Shown: positions 35,030 through 44,180, counted from the first letter of the stretch. The stretch: DNA of 64,000 nt from DASPKM01 sp963817075 (GCA_963817075.1 CAWFMT010000003.1:1116001-1180000), one strand, 5' to 3'. A program made the numbers and translations. Notes: generated by a model from the letters alone, not told the origin.

Positions 35030-36019
35030 ATGACAAAAATTCAATGGGGAATTATTGGCTGCGGCGATGTTACTGAAATCAAAAGCGGTCCAGCATTTAA
35101 TAAGGTTCCTGATTCAAATCTCATTGCAGTAATGAGAAGAAATAAAGAAAAAGCAGAAGATTATGCAAAGCGACATGGTGTTCCTAAATATTATGATAAC
35201 GCAAAGCAGTTGATTGACGATCCTGATGTTAATGCGATTTACATAGCAACTCCTCCCCTCTATCACGAAGAATATACTATTCAAAGTCTTGAAGCAGGTA
35301 AGCCAGTCTATGTTGAAAAACCAATGTCATTAAATCAGAATGGCGCAATTAAAATGTTAGAAAAATCGCGCTCAACAGGATCGAAACTTGCCGTAGCTCA
35401 TTACAGACGAGAACAACCTCTTTTCAAAAAAATAAAATTATTTATAGATCAACATCAACTCGGGGAAATCAGATTGGTGAATCTTATGTTGATCCAACCA
35501 CCTCAAACAAGTATTGTTGCAAAGACGGAAGAAGCCTGGCGACTTATTCCCAAAATTTCCGGCGGAGGTTTGTTCCATGACCTTGCTCCACATCAATTAG
35601 ACTTACTACTCTATTTCTTTGGTTTTCCCAGATACATGAAAGGAATTTCTCGGAATCAGGCTGGCCTATACGGTGCAGATGATTTTGTAGCTGGCATATT
35701 TGAATTTGAAAAAGGAGTTGTATGCAATGCGAGCTGGTCATTCACCGCAGCTAAGGAAGCAGAAACAGATCGGATTGAGATCATCGGTTCTGAGGGAAAG
35801 ATTGTTTTTAGTGTCTTCAGAAATAATGGGATCATGATTTTTAAAAATGGGAAAGAGGACTTAATTGAATTTGAACCCATACCTCATGTTCAGCAACCCA
35901 TGATTGAGCAAGTTGTACAATATTTTTTAGGAGAGCGTACCAATCCTTGTTCTCCAGAAGAGGGAGTTGAAACCATGCGCATGATGGATGCTTTAACAAA
36001 TCATTCAGAAAATCTGTAA
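35030..36019 (+). CDS. Gfo/Idh/MocA family oxidoreductase
   Basis: The 329-residue protein has the Rossmann start IQWGIIGCGDVTEIKSGPAF, the segment AIYIATPPLYHEEYTIQSLE, then AGKPVYVEKPMSLN, whose EKP contains the conserved catalytic Lys, and SGGGLFHDLAPHQLDLLLYF with the conserved H-D/H pair at the substrate site. The family oxidises or reduces sugars and related polyols using NAD(P); the particular substrate is not readable. No signal peptide is seen, so it is cytoplasmic. It stands alone, 13 bp behind a repeat element, with no sugar operon around it. Confidence 0.92.
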   Translation: MTKIQWGIIGCGDVTEIKSGPAFNKVPDSNLIAVMRRNKEKAEDYAKRHGVPKYYDNAKQLIDDPDVNAIYIATPPLYHEEYTIQSLEAGKPVYVEKPMSLNQNGAIKMLEKSRSTGSKLAVAHYRREQPLFKKIKLFIDQHQLGEIRLVNLMLIQPPQTSIVAKTEEAWRLIPKISGGGLFHDLAPHQLDLLLYFFGFPRYMKGISRNQAGLYGADDFVAGIFEFEKGVVCNASWSFTAAKEAETDRIEIIGSEGKIVFSVFRNNGIMIFKNGKEDLIEFEPIPHVQQPMIEQVVQYFLGERTNPCSPEEGVETMRMMDALTNHSENL

Positions 36020-36152
36020 ATGCCATTGAGATTAATAACCGGGGTAACTTCCTGAACGCTACTCATTTTAACTTTTGGCAGGCCACTGTAACCATTATTA
36101 ATAACGTCTTGGTATAGCATTTGGGGTTTATATTAATATTAATCACATAATA

Positions 36153-36659
36153 ATGAAAATTCAAACTACTATATACAAGCGCAGTTTGCTGCTTGTGATG
36201 ACCACCTTGCTTCTCGGTTTCTTACATGCTCAGGATTCAATAAAAACCAGCAGCAATAATTCCGTTAAGCCTTTGCTTGAATCAAGAAACTGGACTTTCA
36301 AGGCTGAAACAATGTACCCAATGGGCGGTATAGCAAGACAACTTACTCCTGAATATGACCTTAAGGTTAAGGATAACATCCTTACCAGTTATCTGCCATA
36401 TATTGGCCGGGCATTTTCCGCTCCAATTGATCCTTCTTCTTCTGCTCTACAGTTTACTTCGCAGGACTATGAGTACAGTTTAAAATCTGGAAAGAAAGGT
36501 CGTTGGAATTTGCTTATCAAACCAAAGGACAACTCAGACATTCGACAACTCTTTTTTACCATATTTGAAAATGGGAAAGCCAACTTGCAAGTAAACAGTA
36601 ACTCACGTCAATCGATATCGTATAGCGGGTATATCGAAGGGATTGCAAAGAAGGAGTAA
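36153..36659 (+). CDS. DUF4251 domain secreted protein
   Basis: The protein has 168 residues with a signal peptide (MKIQTTIYKRSLLLVMTTLL ending LHA/QDS). The DUF4251 pattern is clear: SRNWTFKAETMYPMGGIARQ, TPEYDLKVKDNILTSYLPYI, GRAFSAPIDPSSSALQFTSQ and DYEYSLKSGKKGRWNLLIKP. The family is restricted to Bacteroidota and is presumed to be a periplasmic beta-barrel-like protein of unknown role. It precedes another secreted protein on the same strand by 76 bp; co-transcription is possible. Confidence 0.9.
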   Translation: MKIQTTIYKRSLLLVMTTLLLGFLHAQDSIKTSSNNSVKPLLESRNWTFKAETMYPMGGIARQLTPEYDLKVKDNILTSYLPYIGRAFSAPIDPSSSALQFTSQDYEYSLKSGKKGRWNLLIKPKDNSDIRQLFFTIFENGKANLQVNSNSRQSISYSGYIEGIAKKE

Positions 36660-36735
36660 AATCAAAAAAATAAAATGAAAAAGTAAAAATGTAAAATAAA
36701 GTTTCTGTTCTTCATTTTACATTATTTTGCGTACT

Positions 36736-37368
36736 ATGAAACAATTGACTTTTTGTCTATTTATTCTTGTGACTGCGGTGAATTTATTTGCCCAGGACAG
36801 AGCATTCCCAGATTACCGCAGTAAGAAAGAAACCTTCCTAAGGATGCAGGAAAAGGACATACGAGCCGACCTGGCTTCATTTACTATGGGAGGAATGGAT
36901 GAGAGCATTGGGAAGGGGAAACTATTTGATATCCCCGCCACAGAATATTCCAACAATTCAATAACGTTTTCCGGGAACAATATCAAAGTAATTGTGACAG
37001 CTGGGATTTTTGATATTTCAAAACACAAAATCCAATATTACGACAAGCATGTGGTGAAGATCGATGCCAAACCTTTTTTTGGGCATCATGGAGAACTACC
37101 CAGGACTACAATTGATAAAGTGATTGTGATGTTGGATGGCGATACTATTAATGTTCCTACAACCGCCTATTCAGATCTCTATGATCCTTCATTTACATAT
37201 AGAGATGCCTCTGGAAGCGTAAAGACCTACAACAGCATATATTTATCTCCCGACAAGCATAAGGTCTACATCTATCTCTTGAATAGGGATGCAAATTATG
37301 AAGTCACCTGGGTTATAGTTGATAAGAAATATTTCAGAAGAGTTGTTGATTTCGGTTTCCTGAAATAA
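36736..37368 (+). CDS. Secreted protein of unknown function
   Basis: Starting at the ATG 36736 gives 210 residues with a signal peptide (MKQLTFCLFILVTAVNLFAQ); the upstream TTG at 36727 is not needed. The mature part begins DRAFPDYRSKKETFLRMQEK and contains beta-rich segments such as VVKIDAKPFFGHHGELPRTT and KVYIYLLNRDANYEVTWVIV, ending RRVVDFGFLK. I recognise no named family. It follows the DUF4251 gene and is convergent with the VOC gene; only 48 bp separate the two stops, nearly all occupied by a half hairpin element. Confidence 0.8.
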   Translation: MKQLTFCLFILVTAVNLFAQDRAFPDYRSKKETFLRMQEKDIRADLASFTMGGMDESIGKGKLFDIPATEYSNNSITFSGNNIKVIVTAGIFDISKHKIQYYDKHVVKIDAKPFFGHHGELPRTTIDKVIVMLDGDTINVPTTAYSDLYDPSFTYRDASGSVKTYNSIYLSPDKHKVYIYLLNRDANYEVTWVIVDKKYFRRVVDFGFLK

Positions 37369-37381
37369 TAAAACATAATTG

Positions 37382-37413
37382 GCCTTGCGTTCCTTTGCGC
37401 CCTTGCGGTTAAA
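37382..37413. repeat. Half 3'-end element between convergent genes
   Basis: GCCTTGCGTTCCTTTGCGCC followed by CTTGCGGTTAAA. It ends 4 bp before the stop of the VOC gene (37417) and starts 13 bp after the opposing stop. Confidence 0.75.
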
Positions 37414-37416
37414 CTC

Positions 37417-37803
37417 TTACTTGAGCATAGATACGCCTCTCTTACAAAATTGAATGGAAAGCCCCCAGGGATCTCGCATCATTACCAAATGAGTTCCATC
37501 AGCAAAATGCTGATCACTTACAAAACTTGCACCTGCCTCAATTAAACGCAGCTTTTCCTTTCCAGGATCTTGTGATACAAACGCAAGGTGGAGTAAAAGT
37601 GGATCCATCCTGGCGTAAGGAGGCACTTCGCTTACAGGATTATTATAGAGCTCAATGAGTACACCTCCGCTTTCATCAGCAAGAAAGGTTGTATATGGAG
37701 GATCCTGCATCTGCTTAATCTTTGTTAAGCCGAGATGCTTTTCATACCATTCCGTCATTTGCAAAGGTTCCGCTACGTTCAATGCAACATGCTCAAGCTT
37801 CAT
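37417..37803 (-). CDS. VOC-family (glyoxalase/bleomycin-resistance fold) protein
   Basis: The 128-residue protein has two beta-alpha-beta-beta-beta modules: MKLEHVALNVAEPLQMTEWY with GVLIELYNNP, then LLLHLAFVSQDPGKEKLRLI with THLVMMRDPWGLSIQFCKR. His4 or His5, Glu near 51, His72 and a Gln near 120 are in place to bind a metal. The substrate cannot be told. It lies six bases downstream of the esterase gene on the same strand, so the two form an operon. Confidence 0.85.
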   Translation of the reverse strand: MKLEHVALNVAEPLQMTEWYEKHLGLTKIKQMQDPPYTTFLADESGGVLIELYNNPVSEVPPYARMDPLLLHLAFVSQDPGKEKLRLIEAGASFVSDQHFADGTHLVMMRDPWGLSIQFCKRGVSMLK

Positions 37804-37809
37804 GATATA

Positions 37810-38733
37810 TTATTTTCTTGTTGGATTTAACCATCCTCCATCCTTCAACCAGTTTTGCAATACGTCCATCCATTTTACTTCACTGGTTGTATTGATCATC
37901 CCAAAACCATGACCACCTTTATCATATAAATAAACTTCTGATTTTACTCGATGTTTCTTAAGCTCTTCCTGAAACCTGATACTATTCTCAAACTTAACTG
38001 TCTTATCATCCTTTGCATGCATCAGGAAACTGGGTGGTGTTTTCTTCGTCACTTGTAGTTCATTGGAATAATAAATGATCTTTTCTTTCGAAGGATTTTT
38101 ACCAAGGAGATTATTTCTTGATCCCTGATGCATCAGGCTATCAGTAAAACTGATGACAGGATATCCTAGAATCAGGAAGTCTGGCCTAAGTGAAGTTTTA
38201 CTTTTGTTCGAAATGAAAGGCTTTTGAAAATGAGTCGCAGCAGTGGATGCAAGATGTCCTCCTGCTGAAAAGCCCATCAATCCAATCTTTTTCTTGCTTA
38301 GACCCCATTTGGCTGCATTTTCCCTAACGAATTGTATTGCGCGTTGAGCATCTTGCAATGGTCCAAACTCTTTCTCAACCATGGTTGAATCATTTGGAAG
38401 TCGATACCTTAAAACAAAGGCCGTAACACCCATTTCATTGAACCTCCTGGCCACATCATATCCTTCATGTTGAATGGCAATGATAGAATATCCTCCTCCC
38501 GGACAAATGATTACCGCTGTCCCATTACGCTTATCCTGCGGGGCTGGAAATACTCTAAGAGTAGGGCGGGTGATATTCTGTACCCGGATTTTACCATCAG
38601 CTCCTGTTACATCCTTTTCTTGATTTTTTACATCTTTTGAATTGGGGATGTCTCCTTCATATAAGGGAATAATTTCCTGAGCATGAGCATTCAATTGCAG
38701 ACTGATTAATAAAGAAATGAACAAATACCTCAT
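37810..38733 (-). CDS. Secreted alpha/beta hydrolase (acetyl-esterase / BD-FAE type)
   Basis: The protein has 307 residues with a signal peptide (MRYLFISLLISLQLNAHA/QE). It shows the oxyanion-hole segment AVIICPGGGYSIIAIQHEGY, the nucleophile elbow LMGFSAGGHLASTAA with G-x-S-x-G, the acid in HAKDDKTVKFENS and the His in DKGGHGFGM. These features match the periplasmic carbohydrate esterases that remove acetyl or feruloyl groups from plant polysaccharides. No CAZyme neighbours support a particular polysaccharide. It is the first gene of a two-gene operon with the VOC protein. Confidence 0.9.
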   Translation of the reverse strand: MRYLFISLLISLQLNAHAQEIIPLYEGDIPNSKDVKNQEKDVTGADGKIRVQNITRPTLRVFPAPQDKRNGTAVIICPGGGYSIIAIQHEGYDVARRFNEMGVTAFVLRYRLPNDSTMVEKEFGPLQDAQRAIQFVRENAAKWGLSKKKIGLMGFSAGGHLASTAATHFQKPFISNKSKTSLRPDFLILGYPVISFTDSLMHQGSRNNLLGKNPSKEKIIYYSNELQVTKKTPPSFLMHAKDDKTVKFENSIRFQEELKKHRVKSEVYLYDKGGHGFGMINTTSEVKWMDVLQNWLKDGGWLNPTRK

Positions 38734-38811
38734 TATTCAAACTTACAGATTAGTTTAAACTAGCCTAGGAACGAACAGAAATAATTATCTTAGACCCTGA
38801 ATAAAAGAAAC

Positions 38812-39402
38812 ATGAGAAAACTTGTCCAATGGCAATTCAGCCTTGCCATATTAATCGCTGTATTCGTACTATTTTCCTGCAAAAAAACAAGCAAGCCTGA
38901 AGTTGTTGAAAAACCACGTTCAGGCACCAAATGGACCTACAATTACAAGACTTACAATGGTATTGGTGCTCTGAGTAGTGAATCATTCATTAATCTGACA
39001 GCAACTGAGGAAACCATTGCAAATGAAAAATGGTTGGTACTCAAAAATGATGCTGGAGCAACTGTATATACACTTCAGGAAAAAGCTAACGGCCTGTATC
39101 AATATGTAAACAATGCCAGTTATTTACTTGCCAAGCACCCTGCGATGGTGAATGATTCTTATCCATCATGGTACAATGGAGCAGCGATAACCTACACAGT
39201 TAAAGCAGTTGGAGACAGTATATTGGCATGGAATGACATTTATTCCACAACATATTCCGAAGGGGTACAGAATGCCAAAATCTTCGATAAGATCTGGTAT
39301 AATCCAAACGTCTGGTTTGTTTTGAAAGAAACCTATGCTATTTCTCCATTCGGTGTTTATCACCTGGACACAAGAATGACTTTGTCAGAGATTTCTTACT
39401 AA
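38812..39402 (+). CDS. Putative lipoprotein of unknown function
   Basis: The 196-residue protein has a lipoprotein signal with lipobox VLFSC and the modified Cys at position 23, followed by KKTSKPEVVEKP. The mature domain starts SGTKWTYNYKTYNGIGALSS and ends SPFGVYHLDTRMTLSEISY; it is beta-rich and resembles small Bacteroidota outer-membrane lipoproteins with no assigned role. A TATCTTAG sequence lies 23 bp before the ATG, similar to the one before accD, and may be the -7 box. Its stop codon overlaps a possible small minus-strand frame (39399-39527). Confidence 0.8.
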   Translation: MRKLVQWQFSLAILIAVFVLFSCKKTSKPEVVEKPRSGTKWTYNYKTYNGIGALSSESFINLTATEETIANEKWLVLKNDAGATVYTLQEKANGLYQYVNNASYLLAKHPAMVNDSYPSWYNGAAITYTVKAVGDSILAWNDIYSTTYSEGVQNAKIFDKIWYNPNVWFVLKETYAISPFGVYHLDTRMTLSEISY

Positions 39403-39527
39403 AATGAGAAGCCAGGATTGTTTTTGATGAACTGATTTTTCAATTCCTCATCTGAGGCATTCGGGTTGCGAATTCCTTTATGTCCGCTCAATCTGGAAAT
39501 GACGTATCTTCTCCAATTCCCCTTCAA
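39399..39527 (-). CDS. Possible small protein or gene remnant
   Basis: An open minus-strand frame gives 42 residues from a TTG at 39525-39527: KGNWRRYVISRLSGHKGIRN, then PNASDEELKNQFIKNNPGFS. The composition is protein-like (amphipathic, basic then acidic) and unlike a chance frame. A stop lies just upstream of the TTG, so it has no ATG. It may be a truly small basic protein with a TTG start, or the end of a gene whose front is lost. It overlaps the stop of the plus-strand lipoprotein by three bases. Confidence 0.35.
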   Translation of the reverse strand: MKGNWRRYVISRLSGHKGIRNPNASDEELKNQFIKNNPGFSF

Positions 39528-39565
39528 TCCTATTTTCTAAAAAAAGTAAATCAAAAGGAGTCATC

Positions 39566-39880
39566 ATGATCGTCAGAATCACTCAACTCAGCATCAAACC
39601 CGAGGACCTTCAAAAAGTCAGACAAGTTTTCGAGGAGGAAGTAATTCCGGTTGTCCGCCAACAAAAAGGTAACCTCAATATCAGATTGCTTGAACCAATT
39701 GAACCTGGTGATGATATTGTCTCATTAACAGAATGGGAAACAGCGGAAGATGCTACCGCATATGATTCCAGTGGTGTTTACAGGGAATTGGTCTCAAAAA
39801 TGAAGGATTCATATCTGAAAAAACCTGTCCTTAAAACATATAAGGCAGAGTTAGTAGGTGATGGTGTTCAGCATGCCTAA
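39566..39880 (+). CDS. Antibiotic-biosynthesis-monooxygenase-fold (ABM) protein
   Basis: The 104-residue protein begins MIVRITQLSIKPEDLQKVRQ and has the usual ABM ferredoxin-like pattern EVIPVVRQQKGNLNIRLLEP followed by LTEWETAEDATAY. Family members are small dimers that oxidise quinols or act as stress proteins; the actual substrate here is unknown. The start is well set by a Shine-Dalgarno site, AAGGAG at 39555-39560, five bases before the ATG. A strong terminator follows at 39906. Confidence 0.85.
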   Translation: MIVRITQLSIKPEDLQKVRQVFEEEVIPVVRQQKGNLNIRLLEPIEPGDDIVSLTEWETAEDATAYDSSGVYRELVSKMKDSYLKKPVLKTYKAELVGDGVQHA

Positions 39881-39905
39881 CGCATCATAGCTGAATTAAT
39901 GTATT

Positions 39906-39937
39906 GGCTTCAACCATCATTGGTCGAAGCCTTTTTA
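39906..39937. terminator. Hairpin terminator between convergent genes
   Basis: GGCTTCAACCA (39906-39916) and TGGTCGAAGCC (39921-39931) form an 11-bp stem with one mismatch, followed by TTTTT on the plus strand. It may also serve the opposing antiporter gene, whose stop overlaps its right edge. Confidence 0.8.
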
Positions 39938-41170
39938 TGCCTTATCGGGAGGGTTCTTATTTACCTTATCAACTTTTTTAGTTTCGGGTACAATTATTTT
40001 TAACCATCTGGCAACAATTGCCAATGAAGTTCCCTGGAGTAGTACTGAGGAGACAGATATGAAAAATACAAGGTTGAATATCAGGTCGGCCTTCTCCAGG
40101 CCCGCGATCACAGGATAAGTAGCAAAAACCATCGGCACCGCTCCCCTTAATCCTACCCAGGAAATGAAAATTTTAGTTTTAAGGGTAGCATCAGAGAAGG
40201 CCAGACTGGTGAATACTCCAGCAGGCCTGGCTACAAACATCAAAAACCCTGCAATGAGGAGACCTACATCCATGATTGGAATTACCCTGGATGGGAATAC
40301 AAGCAATCCAAGAGTAAGGAATAGAACGATTTGCATTAACCAGGCTTGCCCGTCATAGAAATTTTTCAATATGCTCTTGTACACAAACTTGCTATTGCCC
40401 ATGATTAAAGCACAGATATAAATCGCGAGGAATCCATTTCCTCCAATAAAATGTGTAGCAGAATAAGTAAACATTGCCAGGCCGAGTACAAGAACTGGGT
40501 ATAATCCTTCGATTTCCAATTTGATCTTATTGATAGTCCATACACTAATCCTTCCCATCAAGTATCCCATCGCTCCCCCAATGAGAAACCCTTTGACAAA
40601 TGAAAAGATCAATGCTCCTGGTTCAACCTGCCCGGTTGCAATTATGCCCGTCAACGCAACTGTAAGAAAATAAGACATTGGGTCATTACTGCCACTTTCA
40701 AATTCAAGAAGGCCCGCGATAGATCCTTTTAACTTAATGCCTCTGCCCCTTAATATTGAAAATACCGCTGCTGCATCGGTTGAAGAGACGATAGCTCCTA
40801 ATAACAAACCTTCAAGCAAGGTGAAACCTAAAACATAATGAACAAAAAATCCAACAGTCAGCGCAGTGACGAAGACTCCGATAGTAGAAAGCATTATGCC
40901 TCTCCAGGCTACTGGCTTAATTTCCTGCCAATCCGTATCCAGTCCCCCGGAAAACAGAATAAAATTCAGAGCAACCACCCCTATGAATTCGGCAACGTGT
41001 GGATCATCGAAATATATCCCGCCTACTCCCTCAGATCCTGCCAGCACACCAATGATCAAAAAGAATATAAGAGTAGGCAGGCCAAACCTGCTTGAAGTCT
41101 TCCCTGCCAGAATGCTGGTAAGGAGTAACATTGACCCAATTAATATTATTTGAGTTGAAGAGATATGCAT
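39935..41170 (-). CDS. Potassium/proton antiporter (CPA1 / NhaP2 type), no C-terminal regulatory domain
   Basis: This 411-residue inner-membrane protein has about 11-12 helices. Landmarks are FGLPTLIFFLIIGVLAGSEG, LFSGGLDTDW, GAIVSSTDAAAVFSILRGRG (the ion-binding S-T-D-A segment), FESGSNDPMSYFLTVALTGI (the essential N-D), and ISWVGLRGAVPMVFA. These are the marks of CPA1 exchangers of the NhaP2/CvrA group. The usual members in Bacteroidota continue for about 80-100 residues with a cytosolic RCK_C-like domain; this one ends KKVDKVNKNPPDKA, so it probably lacks that regulation. Na+ rather than K+ cannot be excluded. Confidence 0.9.
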   Translation of the reverse strand: MHISSTQIILIGSMLLLTSILAGKTSSRFGLPTLIFFLIIGVLAGSEGVGGIYFDDPHVAEFIGVVALNFILFSGGLDTDWQEIKPVAWRGIMLSTIGVFVTALTVGFFVHYVLGFTLLEGLLLGAIVSSTDAAAVFSILRGRGIKLKGSIAGLLEFESGSNDPMSYFLTVALTGIIATGQVEPGALIFSFVKGFLIGGAMGYLMGRISVWTINKIKLEIEGLYPVLVLGLAMFTYSATHFIGGNGFLAIYICALIMGNSKFVYKSILKNFYDGQAWLMQIVLFLTLGLLVFPSRVIPIMDVGLLIAGFLMFVARPAGVFTSLAFSDATLKTKIFISWVGLRGAVPMVFATYPVIAGLEKADLIFNLVFFISVSSVLLQGTSLAIVARWLKIIVPETKKVDKVNKNPPDKA

Positions 41171-41361
41171 CCATCCATTTCAGCAATAATACACCCATCG
41201 ATTGAAATAGCAACATTTGCGAACATGTTGTACAAAAGTGAATGAAAAATGTAGAATGTAAAATGAAAATAGGAGGATATTTCGCGCAAGTCAGCAAATG
41301 AGAGGAAGGCACAATGCACGAATGCAAATGATCAAAAAATGAAGCGTTCCTTCCTGTGAAT

Positions 41362-42555
41362 TTATTGATCCCGCATCTCGAAATCTATGGAAGCGCGGGT
41401 ATTTTCCCATTCAATTTGTATAGTCCCTTTATTTCCTGTTGCAAGAATTTTTATAGACAATTGTTCTATTGATGTTGCTGTTTTTCCAATCTTCATGGGG
41501 ACACGAAGCACATCATAGTCAGGGTTATAGTCAGTTCCCCATATTGCTGCTTGCTTATTGATCATCATTGTCCACCCTCTTTCTGTTGGCATCGTAAATA
41601 TTGAATATCGGCCCGTATCTAGTCGTTGGTCATAGAAATAAATTGGTTTCGATATTCTCAACTGCGTGGCATGGTTTGCCCCGGTTCGCCAAAAACGATT
41701 CCAGGGAACTACTGCACCGAATATTTTTCTACCTCGCATATAAGGTCGCCAATAATCTATCTCTGCGGATCCTGAGTTTAAAATAGCCTTGCTTGTATCT
41801 CTTACGAGCTGGGCACCCATCGCTCCGTTTGTCTGTTCGTATTTAACCCATGCATTGAAAAGGGAATCAATATTAAATTTTCGCTCAACAGTGCCGGTAA
41901 GATTTAATGAGGACCCAATTCCATCAATTGCCTTCAGGTCTCCCCTGCTATCTACCTGCAGAGTTAGTGTGCCCATTATACTACTTCCAACAGTGATCTT
42001 ATCCATGCTGATTCGTTTCATGCTGTATTTTCTTGATTGCCCCAGAACAAATTGATTTCCTACAATTGAATCATTTACATTTTTGGGAGCAAAATATACC
42101 AGGTAAGGAAAAACATAGAAAGTTGTAAAATCCATATCATTTGCAGAGAAGCAATGTCCGGCATAGGAGCGAAAGACTTTCCGGTCACTAGACTTTATGT
42201 CAATAAAGGTTGAATCACTAGTTGTATATAACCTGTTTTCACCAAACTTTTCCTTTTCCCCATTGGATCCGATACTATATATGATTGATTGCATGCTTTT
42301 CAATGTTCCATCAGGAAAGATTGTTCCCTCGCCTTTGAAAACAAGAAGGCCTGAAGGTCTCCTGTATACTAGAGTATAAATGCTATCTCCATTCAACCGA
42401 AATTGTTGAACTCCTGTGGTGTCCTTTCCAAGTTTAATAAACATAACCCCTTCCACTTTTTTCAGGTTCGATGTTTGAGCTTCTACATCAGAAAATAAAA
42501 ACAGCAGCATCAAGGCAAATACCACTCTCATTAGATTGATTATAATTGAATTCAT
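41362..42555 (-). CDS. DUF2911 domain secreted protein
   Basis: The protein has 397 residues with a signal sequence (LMRVVFALMLLFLFSDVEAQ). The N-terminal part, about 30-230, resembles a lipoprotein-type barrel with MFIKLGKDTTGVQQF and FVFPYLVYFAPKN. The C-terminal part is DUF2911: IDYWRPYMRGRKIFGAVVPW, NRFWRTGANHATQLRISKPI, YSIFTMPTERGWTMMINK and WGTDYNPDYDVLRVPM. Bacteroidota carry many DUF2911 proteins, none characterised to my knowledge. The two-part layout is longer than the single-domain form. It is divergent from the amidohydrolase. Confidence 0.87.
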   Translation of the reverse strand: MNSIIINLMRVVFALMLLFLFSDVEAQTSNLKKVEGVMFIKLGKDTTGVQQFRLNGDSIYTLVYRRPSGLLVFKGEGTIFPDGTLKSMQSIIYSIGSNGEKEKFGENRLYTTSDSTFIDIKSSDRKVFRSYAGHCFSANDMDFTTFYVFPYLVYFAPKNVNDSIVGNQFVLGQSRKYSMKRISMDKITVGSSIMGTLTLQVDSRGDLKAIDGIGSSLNLTGTVERKFNIDSLFNAWVKYEQTNGAMGAQLVRDTSKAILNSGSAEIDYWRPYMRGRKIFGAVVPWNRFWRTGANHATQLRISKPIYFYDQRLDTGRYSIFTMPTERGWTMMINKQAAIWGTDYNPDYDVLRVPMKIGKTATSIEQLSIKILATGNKGTIQIEWENTRASIDFEMRDQ

Positions 42556-42724
42556 ATCTTAAAATTATGAAAGGAGGAATGGGGCTTAGGCTTAATATCC
42601 TGTTCTTAGGTAACGGAATTCTCCATTTCAGGATATACCTTTCAAGGTTTTTGTTTGGCCATTTGCCATATACCATCATCCAATTGTTGCGGATACAGTA
42701 ATTTAATTCTCTTAATAGAATATC

Positions 42725-44086
42725 ATGAAAAGGCAATTCTACTTAATAATGCTGCTGATCAGCTGCTCTGCCAGCGGTCAGGAAATTCCCGATTCTAAAA
42801 ACAAAGACATCGTTTTTACATCGGTGAATGTCATTCCCATGAATGAAGAAAAGGTTTTGAGAAACCAGGTGGTTGTAATAAGCAATGGCAAAATCAAGGC
42901 AATTGGGGATGCAAAGGATATTAAATATGATCAGAATGCAACTAAGATCGATGCAACTGGCAAATATTTGATTCCCGGACTTGCCGAAATGCATGCCCAC
43001 GTACCACCCATTGGTGAAATTGAACCAATGAAAGAAGTTCTCCTACTTTTTGCATCACGCGGAGTCACAACTATTCGTGGTATGCTGGGTCACCAGAAAC
43101 ATTTGGAGTTAAGATCCAAAATTCAAACGGGAGAAATCCTTGGACCGCATTTCATCACTTCAGGGCCTTCCTTCAATGGCAACAGTGTTAAAACCCCAGA
43201 ACAGGGAGCTGAAATGGTAAAACAACAGAAGGAAGCTGGATATGATTTTTTGAAATTGCACCCAGGCCTCACAAAAGAAAACTTTGCAGCCATCGCAGCA
43301 AAAGCAAAAGAGGTAAAGATTCCATTCGCAGGTCACGTTTCATTTGATGTAGGCGTATGGCGCGCCATCAATGCAGGTTATGCCACAATTGATCATCTTG
43401 ATGGATTTATTGAGGCCCTAATCCCCGGCATCGAGAGCACGAACGAACAACAGAATGGACCTTTTGCAATCTTTGTTTCTTCTCAGGCTGATACAACCAG
43501 GATACCAGGATTAATGAAAGAATTGCGGGATAAAAAAATCTGGGTTGTACCAACTCAGGCATTGGCGGAAAGATGGTTTGCACCTTCTGATGCGGACTCT
43601 TTAAAAAATGAGCCTGAAATGATCTATATGGCCCCAAATGTTTTGAACGGCTGGTTGAACAGCAAAAAAAACCTGATGAATAATCCGGCTTATTCTGCGG
43701 CTGGAACAAATCGTTTCATTTCATTGAGACGACAACTGATTCGGGAATGCAACAAGAATGGTGTGGGATTATTGCTTGGGTCGGATGCACCCCAGGTTTT
43801 TGATGTACCTGGTTACTCCATCCATCACGAGTTAAAATATATGGTTGCCTCAGGACTTACACCATTTGAGGCACTAAAGACAGGAACTGTCAATGTTGGA
43901 AAATTTTTGAACCGAAAAGATATGGGTACGATCCAGGTGGGTTCAAGAGCTGATCTTGTCCTCCTGAATGCAAACCCGCTTTCTGATATTTCCCAAACGA
44001 ACAATATTGATGGTGTTATACTGAATGGGAAATGGTTGTCTAAGAGTTGGATCCAGCAAACTTTGAAATCACTCGAAAAAAAATGA
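42725..44086 (+). CDS. Secreted metal-dependent amidohydrolase
   Basis: The 453-residue enzyme has a signal peptide (MKRQFYLIMLLISCSASG/QE). Amidohydrolase metal sites are visible: H90 and H92 in LAEMHAHVPP, the Lys in YDFLKLHPG near 178, His in PFAGHVSFDVG, His in TIDHLDGF and Asp in LLLGSDAPQVFDVPG. The C-terminal VGKFLNRKDMGTIQVGSRAD followed by LVLLNANPL is the usual end of the imidazolonepropionase/prolidase-like branch. Substrates in that branch include X-Pro dipeptides and organophosphates. With the M20, M16 and GGT genes nearby, a peptide-like substrate is reasonable but unproven. Confidence 0.9.
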   Translation: MKRQFYLIMLLISCSASGQEIPDSKNKDIVFTSVNVIPMNEEKVLRNQVVVISNGKIKAIGDAKDIKYDQNATKIDATGKYLIPGLAEMHAHVPPIGEIEPMKEVLLLFASRGVTTIRGMLGHQKHLELRSKIQTGEILGPHFITSGPSFNGNSVKTPEQGAEMVKQQKEAGYDFLKLHPGLTKENFAAIAAKAKEVKIPFAGHVSFDVGVWRAINAGYATIDHLDGFIEALIPGIESTNEQQNGPFAIFVSSQADTTRIPGLMKELRDKKIWVVPTQALAERWFAPSDADSLKNEPEMIYMAPNVLNGWLNSKKNLMNNPAYSAAGTNRFISLRRQLIRECNKNGVGLLLGSDAPQVFDVPGYSIHHELKYMVASGLTPFEALKTGTVNVGKFLNRKDMGTIQVGSRADLVLLNANPLSDISQTNNIDGVILNGKWLSKSWIQQTLKSLEKK

Positions 44087-44100
44087 TGGCATTGTGGGAT

Positions 44101-44180
44101 TTAACCGCCAGGACACAAAGGCGCAAGGATTCGCAAGAATCTTTGCGTTATTTATTTTCCAGGGATCGTTGCGGTTAAAT
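44101..44180. repeat. Full 3'-end element between co-directional genes
   Basis: Begins TTAACCGCCAGGACACAAAG and ends GATCGTTGCGGTTAAAT; inner words are GCGCAAGGATTCGCAAGAAT. It starts 14 bp after the amidohydrolase stop and ends 25 bp before the next start. Confidence 0.8.
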
